Made by a program: the position numbers and the translations under genes. Shown one piece after another: positions 7,228 through 16,674 of a stretch of DNA of 64,000 nt (within the stretch, counting starts at the first letter, position 1; every line of letters starts with the position of its first letter). The notes beneath the pieces are model-generated. The model was given only the letters and a program-made list of their open reading frames with translations, made no database searches and was not told the origin of the DNA. The DNA lies in the NCBI GenBank assembly GCA_002862095.1, contig PHSQ01000003.1, forward strand, positions 124,001-188,000. Reading direction: 5' to 3'. Origin of the DNA: Methylocystis sp. KS32 (GTDB taxonomy: Bacteria > Pseudomonadota > Alphaproteobacteria > Rhizobiales > Beijerinckiaceae).

Positions 7228-9309
7228 ATGGCTGTCGCCGTTCAGAAAATCACTCTCAGCGCCTCGCGCGATATTCCGTTTAACAAACTGGTTTTGAGCC
7301 AGTCAAACGTCCGGCGCGTGAAGACGGGCGTCTCGATCGAGGAACTAGCCGAGGACATCGCCCAGCGCACGCTTCTGCAAAGCCTCAATGTCCGTCCAGT
7401 TCTCGACGCGGAAGGCGCGGAGACCGGCATGTTCGAGGTGCCGGCCGGCGGTCGTCGATACCGGGCGCTGGAGCTTCTGGTCAAACAGAAGCGCCTCGCC
7501 AAGACCACGCCTATCCCCTGCGTGGTTCGTGAAGGAGGCATCGCCGAGGAGGATTCGCTTGCCGAAAACATCCAGCGGGTGGCGCTTCATCCTCTCGACC
7601 AATTTCGCGCCTTTCAAGCTTTGCGGGACAAAGGCGTTGGTGAAGAAGAAGTCGCGGCGCGCTTCTTCGTGACTCCGGCTGTGGTGAAGCAGCGGCTGCG
7701 CCTCGCTGCGGTTTCCGCAAAGCTGCTGGATGTTTACGCCGAGGACGGCATGACGTTGGAGCAGCTCATGGCGTTTGCCGTCACCAGCGATCATGTCCGC
7801 CAGGAGCAAGTCTGGGAAGCTTTGTCTCGCGCCTATAACAAGGAGCCATACGCCATTCGCCGCCAGCTGATCGAAGGCGCGATTCGCGCCTCGGACCGCC
7901 GCGCACGATTCGTCGGCATCGGCGTCTACGAGGCCGCTGGCGGCGTTGTGATGCGCGATTTGTTTCAGCACGACGACGGCGGCTGGCTGCAGGATCAGGC
8001 GATGCTCGATCGGCTAGTCGCCGAAAAGCTTCAGAGGCAGGCGGAGACACTGAGCGCCGAAGGCTGGAAATGGATCGCGGTCGCGACGGACTTCCCCTAT
8101 GGCCACTCCGCCGGTCTGCGGCGCCTCATTGGCGAGACCACAGAACTCACCGAGGACGAGCGGGCGAGCTACGACGCCCTCAAGGCAGAGAACGAAGCGC
8201 TGGAAGAACAATATGCCGAAGCCGACGAACTGCCCGAAGAAATCGACCAGCGGCTTGGCGAAATCGAAAGTGCGCTTGCAATCTTTGAAAATCGGCCCGT
8301 CCACTACGATCCGGCCGAAATCGTCCGAGCCGGCGCCTTTGTCAGCATCGATAAAGAAGGCGCGTTGCGTATCGAGCGCGGCTTCGTTCGGCCGGAGGAC
8401 GAAACACCGGTCGAACCGGTTGAAGCCGACGGAGAAGCTCCACAAGCGGCCAGAGCTGAGTTTCCGGTGCAGCGTTCCGTCATCAGCGCGGGCGGCGCGC
8501 CAAATCCCGACGCAGAAACGCCGGAGGAAGACGACACTATCCGACCGCTGTCCGATCGGTTGGTCGCGGAACTCACCGCTCATCGCACCGTGGCGTTGCG
8601 CGACGCGCTGGCTAACAAGCCAAATGTCGCGTTCCAGGCCGTGCTGCATGCGCTGTGCCTTGCGGCGTTCTATAAACACTCGTCCGACACCTGCCTGGAG
8701 ATTACGGCGAAGAACTCCACCTTCAGCGCCCAGGCACCGGGTTTAGCTGAAACGGCTTCGGCAGTGGCGATCGAAACGCGGCAAGCGAGCTGGGCCAATA
8801 TATTGCCTGAAACACCCAACGGCCTATGGGACGCACTGACGCAATTGGATGGCGAACGGCAAGCTGCGCTGCTAGCTCATTGCGCCGCGCTCACCATTAA
8901 CGTCGTGAAGGAGCCTTGGAACCGGCGTCCAAACGCCCTAGCGCATGGCGATCAACTCGCCCGCGCCGTCAATCTCGACATGGCGGCCGCCGGCTGGACG
9001 CCGACCGTCGACAATTATCTCGGTCGCGTCCCGAAGGCCCGCATCATTGAGGCTGTGCGCGAAGCGAAGGGCGAGCGGTCGGCGCGGCTGATTGAGCATC
9101 TCAAGAAGACCGACATGGCCATAGAGGCCGAGCGGATGCTCAACGGAACCGGTTGGCTGCCCGAACCGCTGTGTCTCTCCGACATCGAGACGCCGACGGA
9201 TGCGCAGACTGGTGAGGCCGAAGCGTTGCCAGATTTCCTCGCGGAAGACGACGACGGCCAGGCTGAGGCCGAAGAGGAGCAGCCGCAAATCGCGGCGGCC
9301 GCCGAATAA
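7228..9309 (+). CDS. ParB/RepB/Spo0J-family nuclease-domain protein
   Basis: The product has 693 residues from the ATG at 7228. The N-terminal ParB/Srx-like domain is clear: an NVRR motif, then VPAGGRRYRALELL and ENIQRVALHPLDQFRAF, the last two being ParB box motifs. A helix-turn-helix follows (GVGEEEVAARFFVTPAVVKQR). The long remaining part, including an acidic coiled segment near residues 310-360, is typical of the large ParB-like proteins found on alphaproteobacterial plasmids. It is not paired with a parA, which lies 15 kb away, so it is more likely an accessory DNA-binding protein than a classic partition protein. The leader hairpin and an ardC gene upstream are its usual neighbours. Confidence 0.8.
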   Translation: MAVAVQKITLSASRDIPFNKLVLSQSNVRRVKTGVSIEELAEDIAQRTLLQSLNVRPVLDAEGAETGMFEVPAGGRRYRALELLVKQKRLAKTTPIPCVVREGGIAEEDSLAENIQRVALHPLDQFRAFQALRDKGVGEEEVAARFFVTPAVVKQRLRLAAVSAKLLDVYAEDGMTLEQLMAFAVTSDHVRQEQVWEALSRAYNKEPYAIRRQLIEGAIRASDRRARFVGIGVYEAAGGVVMRDLFQHDDGGWLQDQAMLDRLVAEKLQRQAETLSAEGWKWIAVATDFPYGHSAGLRRLIGETTELTEDERASYDALKAENEALEEQYAEADELPEEIDQRLGEIESALAIFENRPVHYDPAEIVRAGAFVSIDKEGALRIERGFVRPEDETPVEPVEADGEAPQAARAEFPVQRSVISAGGAPNPDAETPEEDDTIRPLSDRLVAELTAHRTVALRDALANKPNVAFQAVLHALCLAAFYKHSSDTCLEITAKNSTFSAQAPGLAETASAVAIETRQASWANILPETPNGLWDALTQLDGERQAALLAHCAALTINVVKEPWNRRPNALAHGDQLARAVNLDMAAAGWTPTVDNYLGRVPKARIIEAVREAKGERSARLIEHLKKTDMAIEAERMLNGTGWLPEPLCLSDIETPTDAQTGEAEALPDFLAEDDDGQAEAEEEQPQIAAAAE

Positions 9310-9434
9310 CTTTTCATTCGCCGGGCGTTCAAACCCGCCCGGCGCCCCTTCTCCCTCCGTTTTCAACCGAAGAGCCCGGCCATTGCGCCGGGCCCTTCGC
9401 GTTTCCCGCGCCAATATCGAAAGGAACATTCACA

Positions 9435-9860
9435 ATGGGCTGGCTGTATATGAAAACCCTCAAGGGCCATGCAGGCCCGCAGGAATATCTCGACGCGCAA
9501 TTCACCTTCGAGCGTTCGGATGGAGTGTCGAAAGTCCTGCGCTCCGAACTTGTCGGCAACAGGGTTTATTATGCCGCTGTCGAACAGACCATTTTCGAGA
9601 CCGGCAAGCATGAGGTGTTCGCGCTGATCTGCCTTGTTGCGTACGATCCGCGCGATCGCGAGGGCTATATCTTCGGGTACAAAGACATCACCGAAGGGAT
9701 GGGGCCTTACGAATCCAATTGCCCCGTTGCGATCCTCGATCTGCTGACGCCAACGAATCGTCCTTACGCCTTGCAATGGCGCGCGCGCTGCCGCGCCAAC
9801 GCCGCTGGCGGCGCCGAGGCCGCGGAAACTGCTTCACACGCTGCGGTCTCCACCGGGTAG
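9435..9860 (+). CDS. Conserved hypothetical plasmid protein
   Basis: A 141-residue protein of unknown function that begins MGWLYMKTLKGHAGPQEYL. It has no signal peptide or membrane segment. It contains well-spaced aromatic and acidic residues (YDPRDREGYIFGYKDITEG) and an Ala-rich C-terminus. Proteins of this type are commonly encoded between parB-like and methyltransferase-helicase genes on alphaproteobacterial plasmids (possibly DUF6927, not checked). A GAAAGGAAC ribosome-binding site lies upstream of the ATG. Confidence 0.6.
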   Translation: MGWLYMKTLKGHAGPQEYLDAQFTFERSDGVSKVLRSELVGNRVYYAAVEQTIFETGKHEVFALICLVAYDPRDREGYIFGYKDITEGMGPYESNCPVAILDLLTPTNRPYALQWRARCRANAAGGAEAAETASHAAVSTG

Positions 9861-9883
9861 AGGGAGAGGAGGGCCGGGAGGGT

Positions 9884-9923
9884 TTGAGCCGGCGGGAGCG
9901 AGAGAGAGCACCCGACGGCTCAA
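9884..9923 (+). promoter_or_regulatory. Leader hairpin upstream of the helicase-methyltransferase gene (copy C)
   Basis: TTGAGCC (9884-9890) pairs with GGCTCAA (9917-9923), with an inner CGGG/CCCG stem (9893-9896, 9911-9914) around a GAGAGAGAG-containing loop. It lies 30 bases before the ATG at 9954. The GGGTTTGAG start and purine-rich loop resemble copy B, but the stems differ, so it is a looser member of the same leader group. Confidence 0.4.
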
Positions 9924-9953
9924 GTCCGTTCCCGCTCTCTTGAGGTTCCCATC

Positions 9954-12900
9954 ATGACGATATCTGTTCGCGCGGCCACAGTCGCCGCCGCACCGCTGTT
10001 TGACTCCGCGCATCTCCTGCTTCCCCATCTCGAACGCGGCCAGCGCATCGACGCTGGCGTCCTCCGCGCCGTGATGGATTCCGCTTTTGGCGGCTCCGAT
10101 TCCGAGGGAGCCTGGGACTGGAAGACCGCCTATGACGCCTGCGAGGCGGCGACGGTGCTGTTTTTGCGCAAATTCGGCCCGGTCATGCGCTCGCGCGGGG
10201 GGTCGAATGCCGCCATGGCGCCGATGCTGGCCAAGATCGCCAGCCTGCTGCCCACCCATACGCGCCGCTCCGAAGAGAGCCAGACGCTGCAGCAATTCTC
10301 GACGCCGATCGCGCTCGGTTTCGCGGCGAGCGTCGCCGCCGCGATCACGCCGACCGATCTTGTGTTGGAGCCCTCGGCAGGAACCGGCCTGCTCGCCATT
10401 TTCACTGAGCTTGCCAGCGCCTCGTTCGTTCTCAACGAACTTGCGGAAAGCCGCGCTGGCCTGTTGCAGCATCTCTTTCCGGGCGTCGCCGTGACAAAAT
10501 TCGACGCGGCGCAGATCGACGATCATCTCGACGCGGGAGTGGCGCCGAGCGTTGTGCTGATGAATCCGCCGTTCTCGGCGCTGGCCAATGTCGATCGCCG
10601 CATGGCCGACGCCGCGCTGCGCCATATCGGCTCGGCGCTGTCGCGGCTTGCCGAGGGTGGGCGTCTGGTCGCGATCACCGGGGCGGGTTGCGCGCCGGAC
10701 AATCCGGCTTGGCAACCGGCGTTCGTCCGCCTGCAGGAACGCGGTCGCGTCGTGTTCTCGGCGGCGATCGACGGCGCGGTCTACGCCAAACATGGCACGA
10801 CCATCGACACTCGGCTGACCGTGATCGACAAGATCCCCGCCGACGACCCTACGGCGTTTCCGGCGCCTCTTGGCGTCGCGCCGGATGTCACGACATTGCT
10901 CGGTTGGATCGCGCAATATGTGCCGCAAAGGCTGCCAACGCTTGTTCGCGTCGCCGCGCCAGCAGTCTCCCGCGTAGTTGGCGCGGGTGTTTCGCGCTCC
11001 ATTGCGACCGGACGTACCCCGGCGCCTACCGCAAGCGCCGAACCCGAGGCCGTCGAACTCGCCTACGAGACGATCGATTGGAAAGCCGTCGATGGTCGGC
11101 GCATCACCGATGCGCTGTATGAGGAATACGCGCTGCAGTCGATCCGCATTCCCGGCGCAAAAGCTCATCCGACCAAGCTGGTGCAATCGGCGGCGATGGC
11201 CTCGGTCGCTCCGCCGAAGCCCAGTTATCGCCCGCATCTGCCGGCTCCACTTCTCCCCAACGGCCTGCTGTCCGACGCGCAGATTGAGAGCGTCATCCAG
11301 GCGGGCGAGGCCCATGCCGGCTTTCTCGCGGGATCGTGGAAGGTCGACGAGACCTTCGATATCGTCACCGCCGCGCCGGACGACGCCGAGAATGCGGTTC
11401 GCTTTCGCGGGGGCTGGTTCCTTGGCGACGGCACCGGCGCCGGCAAGGGCCGCCAGGTCGCCGGCATCCTGCTCGACAACTGGCTCAAGGGTCGCCGCCG
11501 CGCGGTCTGGGTGTCGAAGTCCGACAAGCTGCTCGAGGACGCCCAGCGCGACTGGTCGGCGCTCGGACAGGAACGGTTGCTGATCACCCCGCTTTCGCGC
11601 TTTCGTCAGGGGACGCCGATCCGGCTGCCGGAAGGTATCCTGTTCACCACTTACGCCACGCTGCGCTCTGATGCACGCGACGACAAGGCTTCGCGCGTAA
11701 AACAGATCGTCGATTGGCTGGGCTCTGATTTCGACGGGGTTATCGTGTTCGACGAGAGCCACGCCATGCAGAATGCCGCCGGCGGCAAGGGGGAACGCGG
11801 CGATCAGGCCGCCTCGCAACAGGGCCGCGCCGGCCTGCGCCTCCAGCACGCATTGCCGGACGCCCGCGTCGTCTATGTTTCGGCGACCGGCGCCACCACG
11901 GTTCATAATCTCGCCTATGCCCAGCGGCTGGGGCTCTGGGGCGGCGAGGATTTTCCCTTCGCCACAAGGGCGGAATTCGTGGAGGCGATCGAGGCCGGCG
12001 GCGTCGCTGCGATGGAAGTGCTGGCGCGCGATCTCAAGGCGCTCGGCCTCTATGCCGCCCGCTCGCTCTCCTATAAAGGCGTCGAATATGAGCTGCTCGA
12101 ACATCGCCTCAGCGACGAGCAGATCGCGATTTACGACGCCTATGCCGGAGCTTTCGCCGTCATCCACAATAATCTCGACGCGGCGCTGAAGGCCGCCAAT
12201 GTCACGGGCGGCAAGGGCACACTGAACAGGCAGGCCAAATCCGCCGCGCGTTCGGCCTTCGAGAGCGCCAAGCAGCGTTTCTTCAATCACCTCATCACCG
12301 CGATGAAGACGCCCTCGCTGATCGCGGCCATCGAGCGCGATCTGACCTTGGGTCATGCCGCCGTGATCCAGATCGTCTCGACTGGCGAGGCGCTGATGGA
12401 GCGCCGGCTCGCCGAGATTCCCACCGAAGAATGGTGCGATGTGCAGGTCGATATCACCCCGCGCGAATATGTTCTCGATTATCTGGCGAATTCGTTCCCG
12501 ACGCAGCTCTATGAGCCCTTCACCGACAGCGAGGGCAATCTCGCCTCGCGTCCGGTTTTTCGCGACGGCCAGCCGGTGCAGAGTCGGGAGGCCGTCGCTC
12601 GCCGCGACAGGCTGATCGAGAGACTGGCGTCATTGACGCCGGTGCATGGCGCGCTCGACCAGATCGTTCAGCGTTTTGGCGCGGACTTGGTGGCCGAGGT
12701 GACGGGCCGCTCGCGCCGGATCATCCGCAAGACGGGATCGGACGGCCTCGACCGTCTTGTCGTCGAAAACCGCGCTCCATCCGCCAATCTCGCGGAGACG
12801 CAAGCCTTCATGGATGACGTCAAGCGCATCCTCGTGTTCTCGGATGCCGGCGGCACTGGGCGCTCCTATCATGCCGAATTGTCGGCGAAGAACCGCCGCC

Positions 12901-14261
12901 TGCGCGTCCACTATCTCCTGGAGCCCGGCTGGAAGGCGGACGCTGCGATTCAAGGGCTGGGGCGCACCAACCGCACCAATCAGGCGCAGCCGCCGCTGTT
13001 CCGGCCGATCGCCACCAATGTGAAAGCCGAGAAGCGTTTCCTCTCGACGATCGCCCGCCGGCTCGACACGCTTGGCGCGATCACCAGGGGCCAGCGTCAG
13101 ACCGGCGGGCAGGGCCTGTTCCGGCCGCAGGACAATCTGGAGAGTTCCTACGCCCGCGACGCGCTGCGCCAGCTTTATGTCCTGCTGGTCGCCGGCAAGG
13201 TCGAGGGATGTTCGCTGCAAACGTTCGAGGATGCGACCGGGCTAAAACTCACCGACAGCAATGGGATCAAGGACGAACTGCCGCCGATCACCACTTTCCT
13301 CAACCGGCTGCTGGCGCTGACCATCGAGCTGCAGAACATATTGTTCACGGCGTTCGAGCAGCTTTTGAACGCTCGCATCGAGGGCGCCATTGCATCGGGA
13401 AGTTATGATCTCGGGCTCGAGACGCTGACGGCCGAGAGTTTTGTCGTTACCGACCGCCAGACGATCTACACCCATCCCGGTTCTGGCGCGGAAACCCGCC
13501 TGCTGACCATCACCCAGCGCGAGAGGAACCATCCGGTTGCGCTGGATGAGGCCCTGGAGCGTCTTTCCGATCCGCGCGCCTGTCTTCTCGTCAATAGCCA
13601 GTCTGGTCGCGCCGCCGTGCAGATTCCGGCTCCAAGCGTCATGCTCGACGACGGAGAGGTGGAACGCCGTGTGCGCCTGATCCGCCCGATGGAGCGTCCC
13701 GCCTTTCCCCTGGCGACCATGGCCCAGACGCATTGGCGGGAAGCCGACCGTGAAACCTTTGCGCGAGCATGGCAGGCGGAGGTCGCGGCCGTGCCGGAGT
13801 TCGTCGACAGCACGATCCATATCGTCGCCGGCCTGTTGCTGCCGATCTGGAAGCGCCTGCCCAATGAGTCGTCGCGGGTCTATCGGCTGCAGACCGACGC
13901 GGGGGAGCGCATTGTCGGCAGAATGGTCTCGGCGACCTGGGCCGCCGTCGCGCTGGAAACGGGCGCGGCCAATCTCTCTGCGGACGACGCCTTCACCGCG
14001 CTGATGGCCGGCAAGACCGTCCTCGATCTTTCCGAGGGTCTCCAGCTTCGCCGCGTTCGCGTCATGGGCGCAAACCGGATCGAGCTGACCGGTTTCACCG
14101 ACGCGATGCGGGAGCGACTCAGCGCCTATGGGCTCTTCCATGAGATCATCTCATGGAAGCTGCGAATGTTTATCCCGATCGATGCAACGGGCGCGGCGAT
14201 CCTGGGCAAGGTGATGGAGCGCTATCCGCTGTCGCGCATCGCAGAGCGGGAAGCGGCGTGA
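9954..14261 (+). CDS. Strawberry-notch-like helicase fused to N-terminal methyltransferase
   Basis: A 1435-residue protein joining two enzymes. An N-terminal class I methyltransferase has a SAM-binding segment (LEPSAGTGLLA) and the catalytic NPPF motif at residues 204-207, typical of N6-adenine or related amino-group methylases. A superfamily 2 helicase follows, with Walker A-like GDGTGAGKGRQVAG near residue 490 and the DESH box near 600. The helicase C-terminal domain (GLGRTNRTNQAQPP) is of the strawberry-notch type. Such giants are standard backbone genes on alphaproteobacterial plasmids and ICEs. Their role is not established; protection or modification of incoming DNA is plausible. The Toprim gene follows after one base. 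Confidence 0.85.
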   Translation: MTISVRAATVAAAPLFDSAHLLLPHLERGQRIDAGVLRAVMDSAFGGSDSEGAWDWKTAYDACEAATVLFLRKFGPVMRSRGGSNAAMAPMLAKIASLLPTHTRRSEESQTLQQFSTPIALGFAASVAAAITPTDLVLEPSAGTGLLAIFTELASASFVLNELAESRAGLLQHLFPGVAVTKFDAAQIDDHLDAGVAPSVVLMNPPFSALANVDRRMADAALRHIGSALSRLAEGGRLVAITGAGCAPDNPAWQPAFVRLQERGRVVFSAAIDGAVYAKHGTTIDTRLTVIDKIPADDPTAFPAPLGVAPDVTTLLGWIAQYVPQRLPTLVRVAAPAVSRVVGAGVSRSIATGRTPAPTASAEPEAVELAYETIDWKAVDGRRITDALYEEYALQSIRIPGAKAHPTKLVQSAAMASVAPPKPSYRPHLPAPLLPNGLLSDAQIESVIQAGEAHAGFLAGSWKVDETFDIVTAAPDDAENAVRFRGGWFLGDGTGAGKGRQVAGILLDNWLKGRRRAVWVSKSDKLLEDAQRDWSALGQERLLITPLSRFRQGTPIRLPEGILFTTYATLRSDARDDKASRVKQIVDWLGSDFDGVIVFDESHAMQNAAGGKGERGDQAASQQGRAGLRLQHALPDARVVYVSATGATTVHNLAYAQRLGLWGGEDFPFATRAEFVEAIEAGGVAAMEVLARDLKALGLYAARSLSYKGVEYELLEHRLSDEQIAIYDAYAGAFAVIHNNLDAALKAANVTGGKGTLNRQAKSAARSAFESAKQRFFNHLITAMKTPSLIAAIERDLTLGHAAVIQIVSTGEALMERRLAEIPTEEWCDVQVDITPREYVLDYLANSFPTQLYEPFTDSEGNLASRPVFRDGQPVQSREAVARRDRLIERLASLTPVHGALDQIVQRFGADLVAEVTGRSRRIIRKTGSDGLDRLVVENRAPSANLAETQAFMDDVKRILVFSDAGGTGRSYHAELSAKNRRLRVHYLLEPGWKADAAIQGLGRTNRTNQAQPPLFRPIATNVKAEKRFLSTIARRLDTLGAITRGQRQTGGQGLFRPQDNLESSYARDALRQLYVLLVAGKVEGCSLQTFEDATGLKLTDSNGIKDELPPITTFLNRLLALTIELQNILFTAFEQLLNARIEGAIASGSYDLGLETLTAESFVVTDRQTIYTHPGSGAETRLLTITQRERNHPVALDEALERLSDPRACLLVNSQSGRAAVQIPAPSVMLDDGEVERRVRLIRPMERPAFPLATMAQTHWREADRETFARAWQAEVAAVPEFVDSTIHIVAGLLLPIWKRLPNESSRVYRLQTDAGERIVGRMVSATWAAVALETGAANLSADDAFTALMAGKTVLDLSEGLQLRRVRVMGANRIELTGFTDAMRERLSAYGLFHEIISWKLRMFIPIDATGAAILGKVMERYPLSRIAEREAA

Positions 14262-14262
14262 G

Positions 14263-15303
14263 ATGGCGCGCGATGCGTCGGATTTGGCGCATCGTCTCGC
14301 GCGCGAGGCCGAGGCGGTGTGCCGTTATTATCTCTCCAACGGTCGCCGCCAGGGAAATTATTGGCTGGTCGGCAACGTCAGGAACACGCCGGGCCGCTCA
14401 ATGTTCGTGCGGCTGAAGGGCGGAGAATCCGGCAAGGGCGCGGCGGGAAAATGGACCGACGCGGCGACGAGCGATCACGGCGATCTGCTCGACGTGATCC
14501 GGGAAAGTTGCGGGTTTGCAGACTTTCGCGACGTCGCCATTGAGGCCCGGCGTTTTCTCAGCCTGCCTCGATCGGAGCCAGAACCGGAACGGCGCTATTC
14601 GCGGGCGCCAGCTCCATCGGGATCGACGGCATCGGCGCGGCGGCTGTTCGCAATGTCGCGGTCGATATCGGGCACTCCAGCGGAGACCTATCTGCGCAAG
14701 CGCGGCATTACGGCTTTGCTTGGAGCCACGAGTCTCCGCTTCCATCCACGCTGCTTTTATCGGCTGGGCGATGACGCGCCAACCGAGAATTGGCCGGCGA
14801 TGATCGCCGCGGTCACTGATCTTGGCGGCACCGTCACCGGGGCGCATCGAACCTGGCTCGATCCCTCTGGCGAAGACAAGGCGCCGATCGAAAGCCCAAG
14901 GCGGGCGATGGGCGATCTCCTTGGCAACGCCGTGCGTTTCGGCGGGGCCGAGGATGTCATGGCGGCCGGCGAGGGAATTGAAACCGTGCTGTCGCTGCGT
15001 TGCGTCATGCCCGCAATGCCGATGGTGGCGGCGCTCTCGGCGGCGCATCTCTCCGCCATACTGTTCCCTTCGAGGCTGCGTCGTCTCTACATCGTCCGCG
15101 ACAATGATGCGGCGGGGGAGAGCGCGGCGGCGAGTCTGATCGACCGGGCGCAGGCGGTCGGAATCGAGGCGACCGTGTTGTCACCGACTCTTGACGACTT
15201 CAACGAGGATCTCCGCTGGCTCGGTGTTCATGAGCTACGGGCGGCGATAGCGCCTCAACTCGCCTGGGAAGACGTCGCGCGCTTTCTCGAATTGTCGGCA
15301 TGA
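14263..15303 (+). CDS. Toprim domain protein (primase-like, DUF7146 type)
   Basis: The 346-residue protein starts one base after the helicase stop, so the two are probably co-translated. The N-terminal region has a primase-like look (VCRYYLSNGRRQGNYWLVG, then SDHGDLLDVI). A C-terminal Toprim domain shows a catalytic Glu within AAGEGIETVLS and the acidic DND motif in YIVRDNDAAGESAA. The product would act on nucleic acids, perhaps priming plasmid DNA synthesis or transferred single strands. No helicase domain is fused. The helicase-Toprim gene pair is common on alphaproteobacterial plasmids. Confidence 0.75.
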   Translation: MARDASDLAHRLAREAEAVCRYYLSNGRRQGNYWLVGNVRNTPGRSMFVRLKGGESGKGAAGKWTDAATSDHGDLLDVIRESCGFADFRDVAIEARRFLSLPRSEPEPERRYSRAPAPSGSTASARRLFAMSRSISGTPAETYLRKRGITALLGATSLRFHPRCFYRLGDDAPTENWPAMIAAVTDLGGTVTGAHRTWLDPSGEDKAPIESPRRAMGDLLGNAVRFGGAEDVMAAGEGIETVLSLRCVMPAMPMVAALSAAHLSAILFPSRLRRLYIVRDNDAAGESAAASLIDRAQAVGIEATVLSPTLDDFNEDLRWLGVHELRAAIAPQLAWEDVARFLELSA

Positions 15304-15489
15304 GCCGGAACAAGGAAGGAGGAATGCGGCGATAGGCGTTTCCTGTCGCGTCGGATCGTGGCGCTTCCTTTTTGGTTCGGAGAGGACCGCGTCCACGGCC
15401 TTCCCAGAGGGCGATCGGGGCGGCAAACGGCCCGGCCCGGCAATGGCTTCAGTCCGGCTATTTTCCGTCGGCGGCAAGCCGCCTTTACA

Positions 15490-15613
15490 GCGCGAGGCAA
15501 AATAGCCGGCCTTCCGCCATCCTCCACTTCGTTTCGGCCCTTCGCTTCGCTTCGGGTGCAAGCCCGGACCGTCCGCCGCCTTTCGTCGCCATGAAGGCCG
15601 CGATGGGCGCGGT
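15490..15613 (+). promoter_or_regulatory. Repeated leader region before the DUF2493 gene (copy D1)
   Basis: The 334-base gap after the Toprim gene holds no gene. Its second half is clearly related to the region before the DUF736 gene (20126-20246). Shared blocks are GCGAGGCAA, CCGCC-TCCTCC, TTTCGGCCC and the strong block GGCCGCGATGGGCGCGG, in the same order and spacing, each copy ending shortly before a start codon. Palindromic GCTATTTTCC...AAATAGC elements lie just upstream. This suggests a shared cis-regulatory leader of the element. Confidence 0.5.
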
Positions 15614-15637
15614 CGATCCAACCAAGGGAAGCGCACC

Positions 15638-16576
15638 ATGACGACCGAACGCATTGTCCCCGGTTTTGAACCGCCGCACTCCTCATCCCCGATCGGGAGC
15701 CTCCTCGACGAACTCCAGCTCTATGGCTATCGCCCCTTCCAGGACGAACCGGACCCGAGACCTCTACCGGAAGCTCGGACCGTCGCGGGCGCGGTCGCCG
15801 ACATCTTCGACGCCTTTGTCGCCACCCTGGGCGACACCCGCCTCGAACCGGACCTCGAAGATCTGCTCTGGTCAACCGTCAATCTTTTCCACCGCGCCGT
15901 CGCCCGCATCGAGCGCGAACTCGACGACAACGAGCAGGCGCAGCGTCGCGGCCAGAAAGAACAGGATGGCTCCGAAATCCGCTCGGTCGAACTCGAGCGC
16001 CTCACCGCCGAGGGGATGACGCTGATCGAGCGCAGAAACAGCATGGAGTTCTTCCGCGACCAGGCCACCGAACAGTTCGAGCGCCACACCGGCTCCACCT
16101 GGCGTCCGCGCAGCGGATCGATGGTCAACCACCGCGCGCTGACCTCGGCGATGATCGACTCCAGAGATTTCCTCGCCGCCAAGCAGCGGGCCGAGACGCA
16201 GGTTCTACTTCCCGCTGGTCCCAAGGTCGCCTTCACCGGCGGGCTCGACTTCAATGATGTCAGCATAATCTGGGACAGGCTCGACAAGGTTCACGCCAAG
16301 CATCCCGACATGGTGCTTCTCCATGGCGGCTCGCCGAAGGGCGCCGAGCGCATCGCCGCCAAATGGGCCGACACCCGCAAAGTTCCGCAGATCGCCTTCA
16401 AACCCGATTGGACCAAGCACGCCAAGGCGGCGCCGTTCAAGCGTAACGATCAGATGCTCGAAGTGCTGCCGATCGGCGTCATCATTTTCCCCGGCTCGGG
16501 GATTCAGGACAACCTTGCGGATAAGGCGAAAAAGTTCGGCATACCCGTTTGGAAATTCGGCGACGGCGGCGCGTAA
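15638..16576 (+). CDS. DUF2493 (SLOG-like) protein
   Basis: A 312-residue protein. The C-terminal third (from KVAFTGGLDFNDVSIIW) is a Rossmann-like DUF2493 domain of the SLOG superfamily, with the signature VLLHGGSPKGAERIAAKWA; SLOG domains bind nucleotide-derived ligands or nucleic acid. The N-terminal two thirds are helical and charged (RAVARIERELDDNEQAQRR). These proteins are frequent on alphaproteobacterial plasmids, but their task is unknown. The ATG at 15638 follows AGGGAAGCGCACC and the conserved leader D1. Confidence 0.8.
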   Translation: MTTERIVPGFEPPHSSSPIGSLLDELQLYGYRPFQDEPDPRPLPEARTVAGAVADIFDAFVATLGDTRLEPDLEDLLWSTVNLFHRAVARIERELDDNEQAQRRGQKEQDGSEIRSVELERLTAEGMTLIERRNSMEFFRDQATEQFERHTGSTWRPRSGSMVNHRALTSAMIDSRDFLAAKQRAETQVLLPAGPKVAFTGGLDFNDVSIIWDRLDKVHAKHPDMVLLHGGSPKGAERIAAKWADTRKVPQIAFKPDWTKHAKAAPFKRNDQMLEVLPIGVIIFPGSGIQDNLADKAKKFGIPVWKFGDGGA

Positions 16577-16674
16577 GCGCCGCTAAAGCGCCCGACCCGC
16601 AACTCCAGCGAGCGACCACTCTCACATCTTCCGCTAGGCCGCTTCGAGGAACACCTGACGTCCGGCTCTCGCCA

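Noticed and set aside
9834..12356. 840-codon open frame on the minus strand
   Set aside because: It lies opposite the methyltransferase-helicase gene, follows its codon phase and gives Arg/Gly/Asp-rich text without motifs. High GC content explains the long mirror frame.
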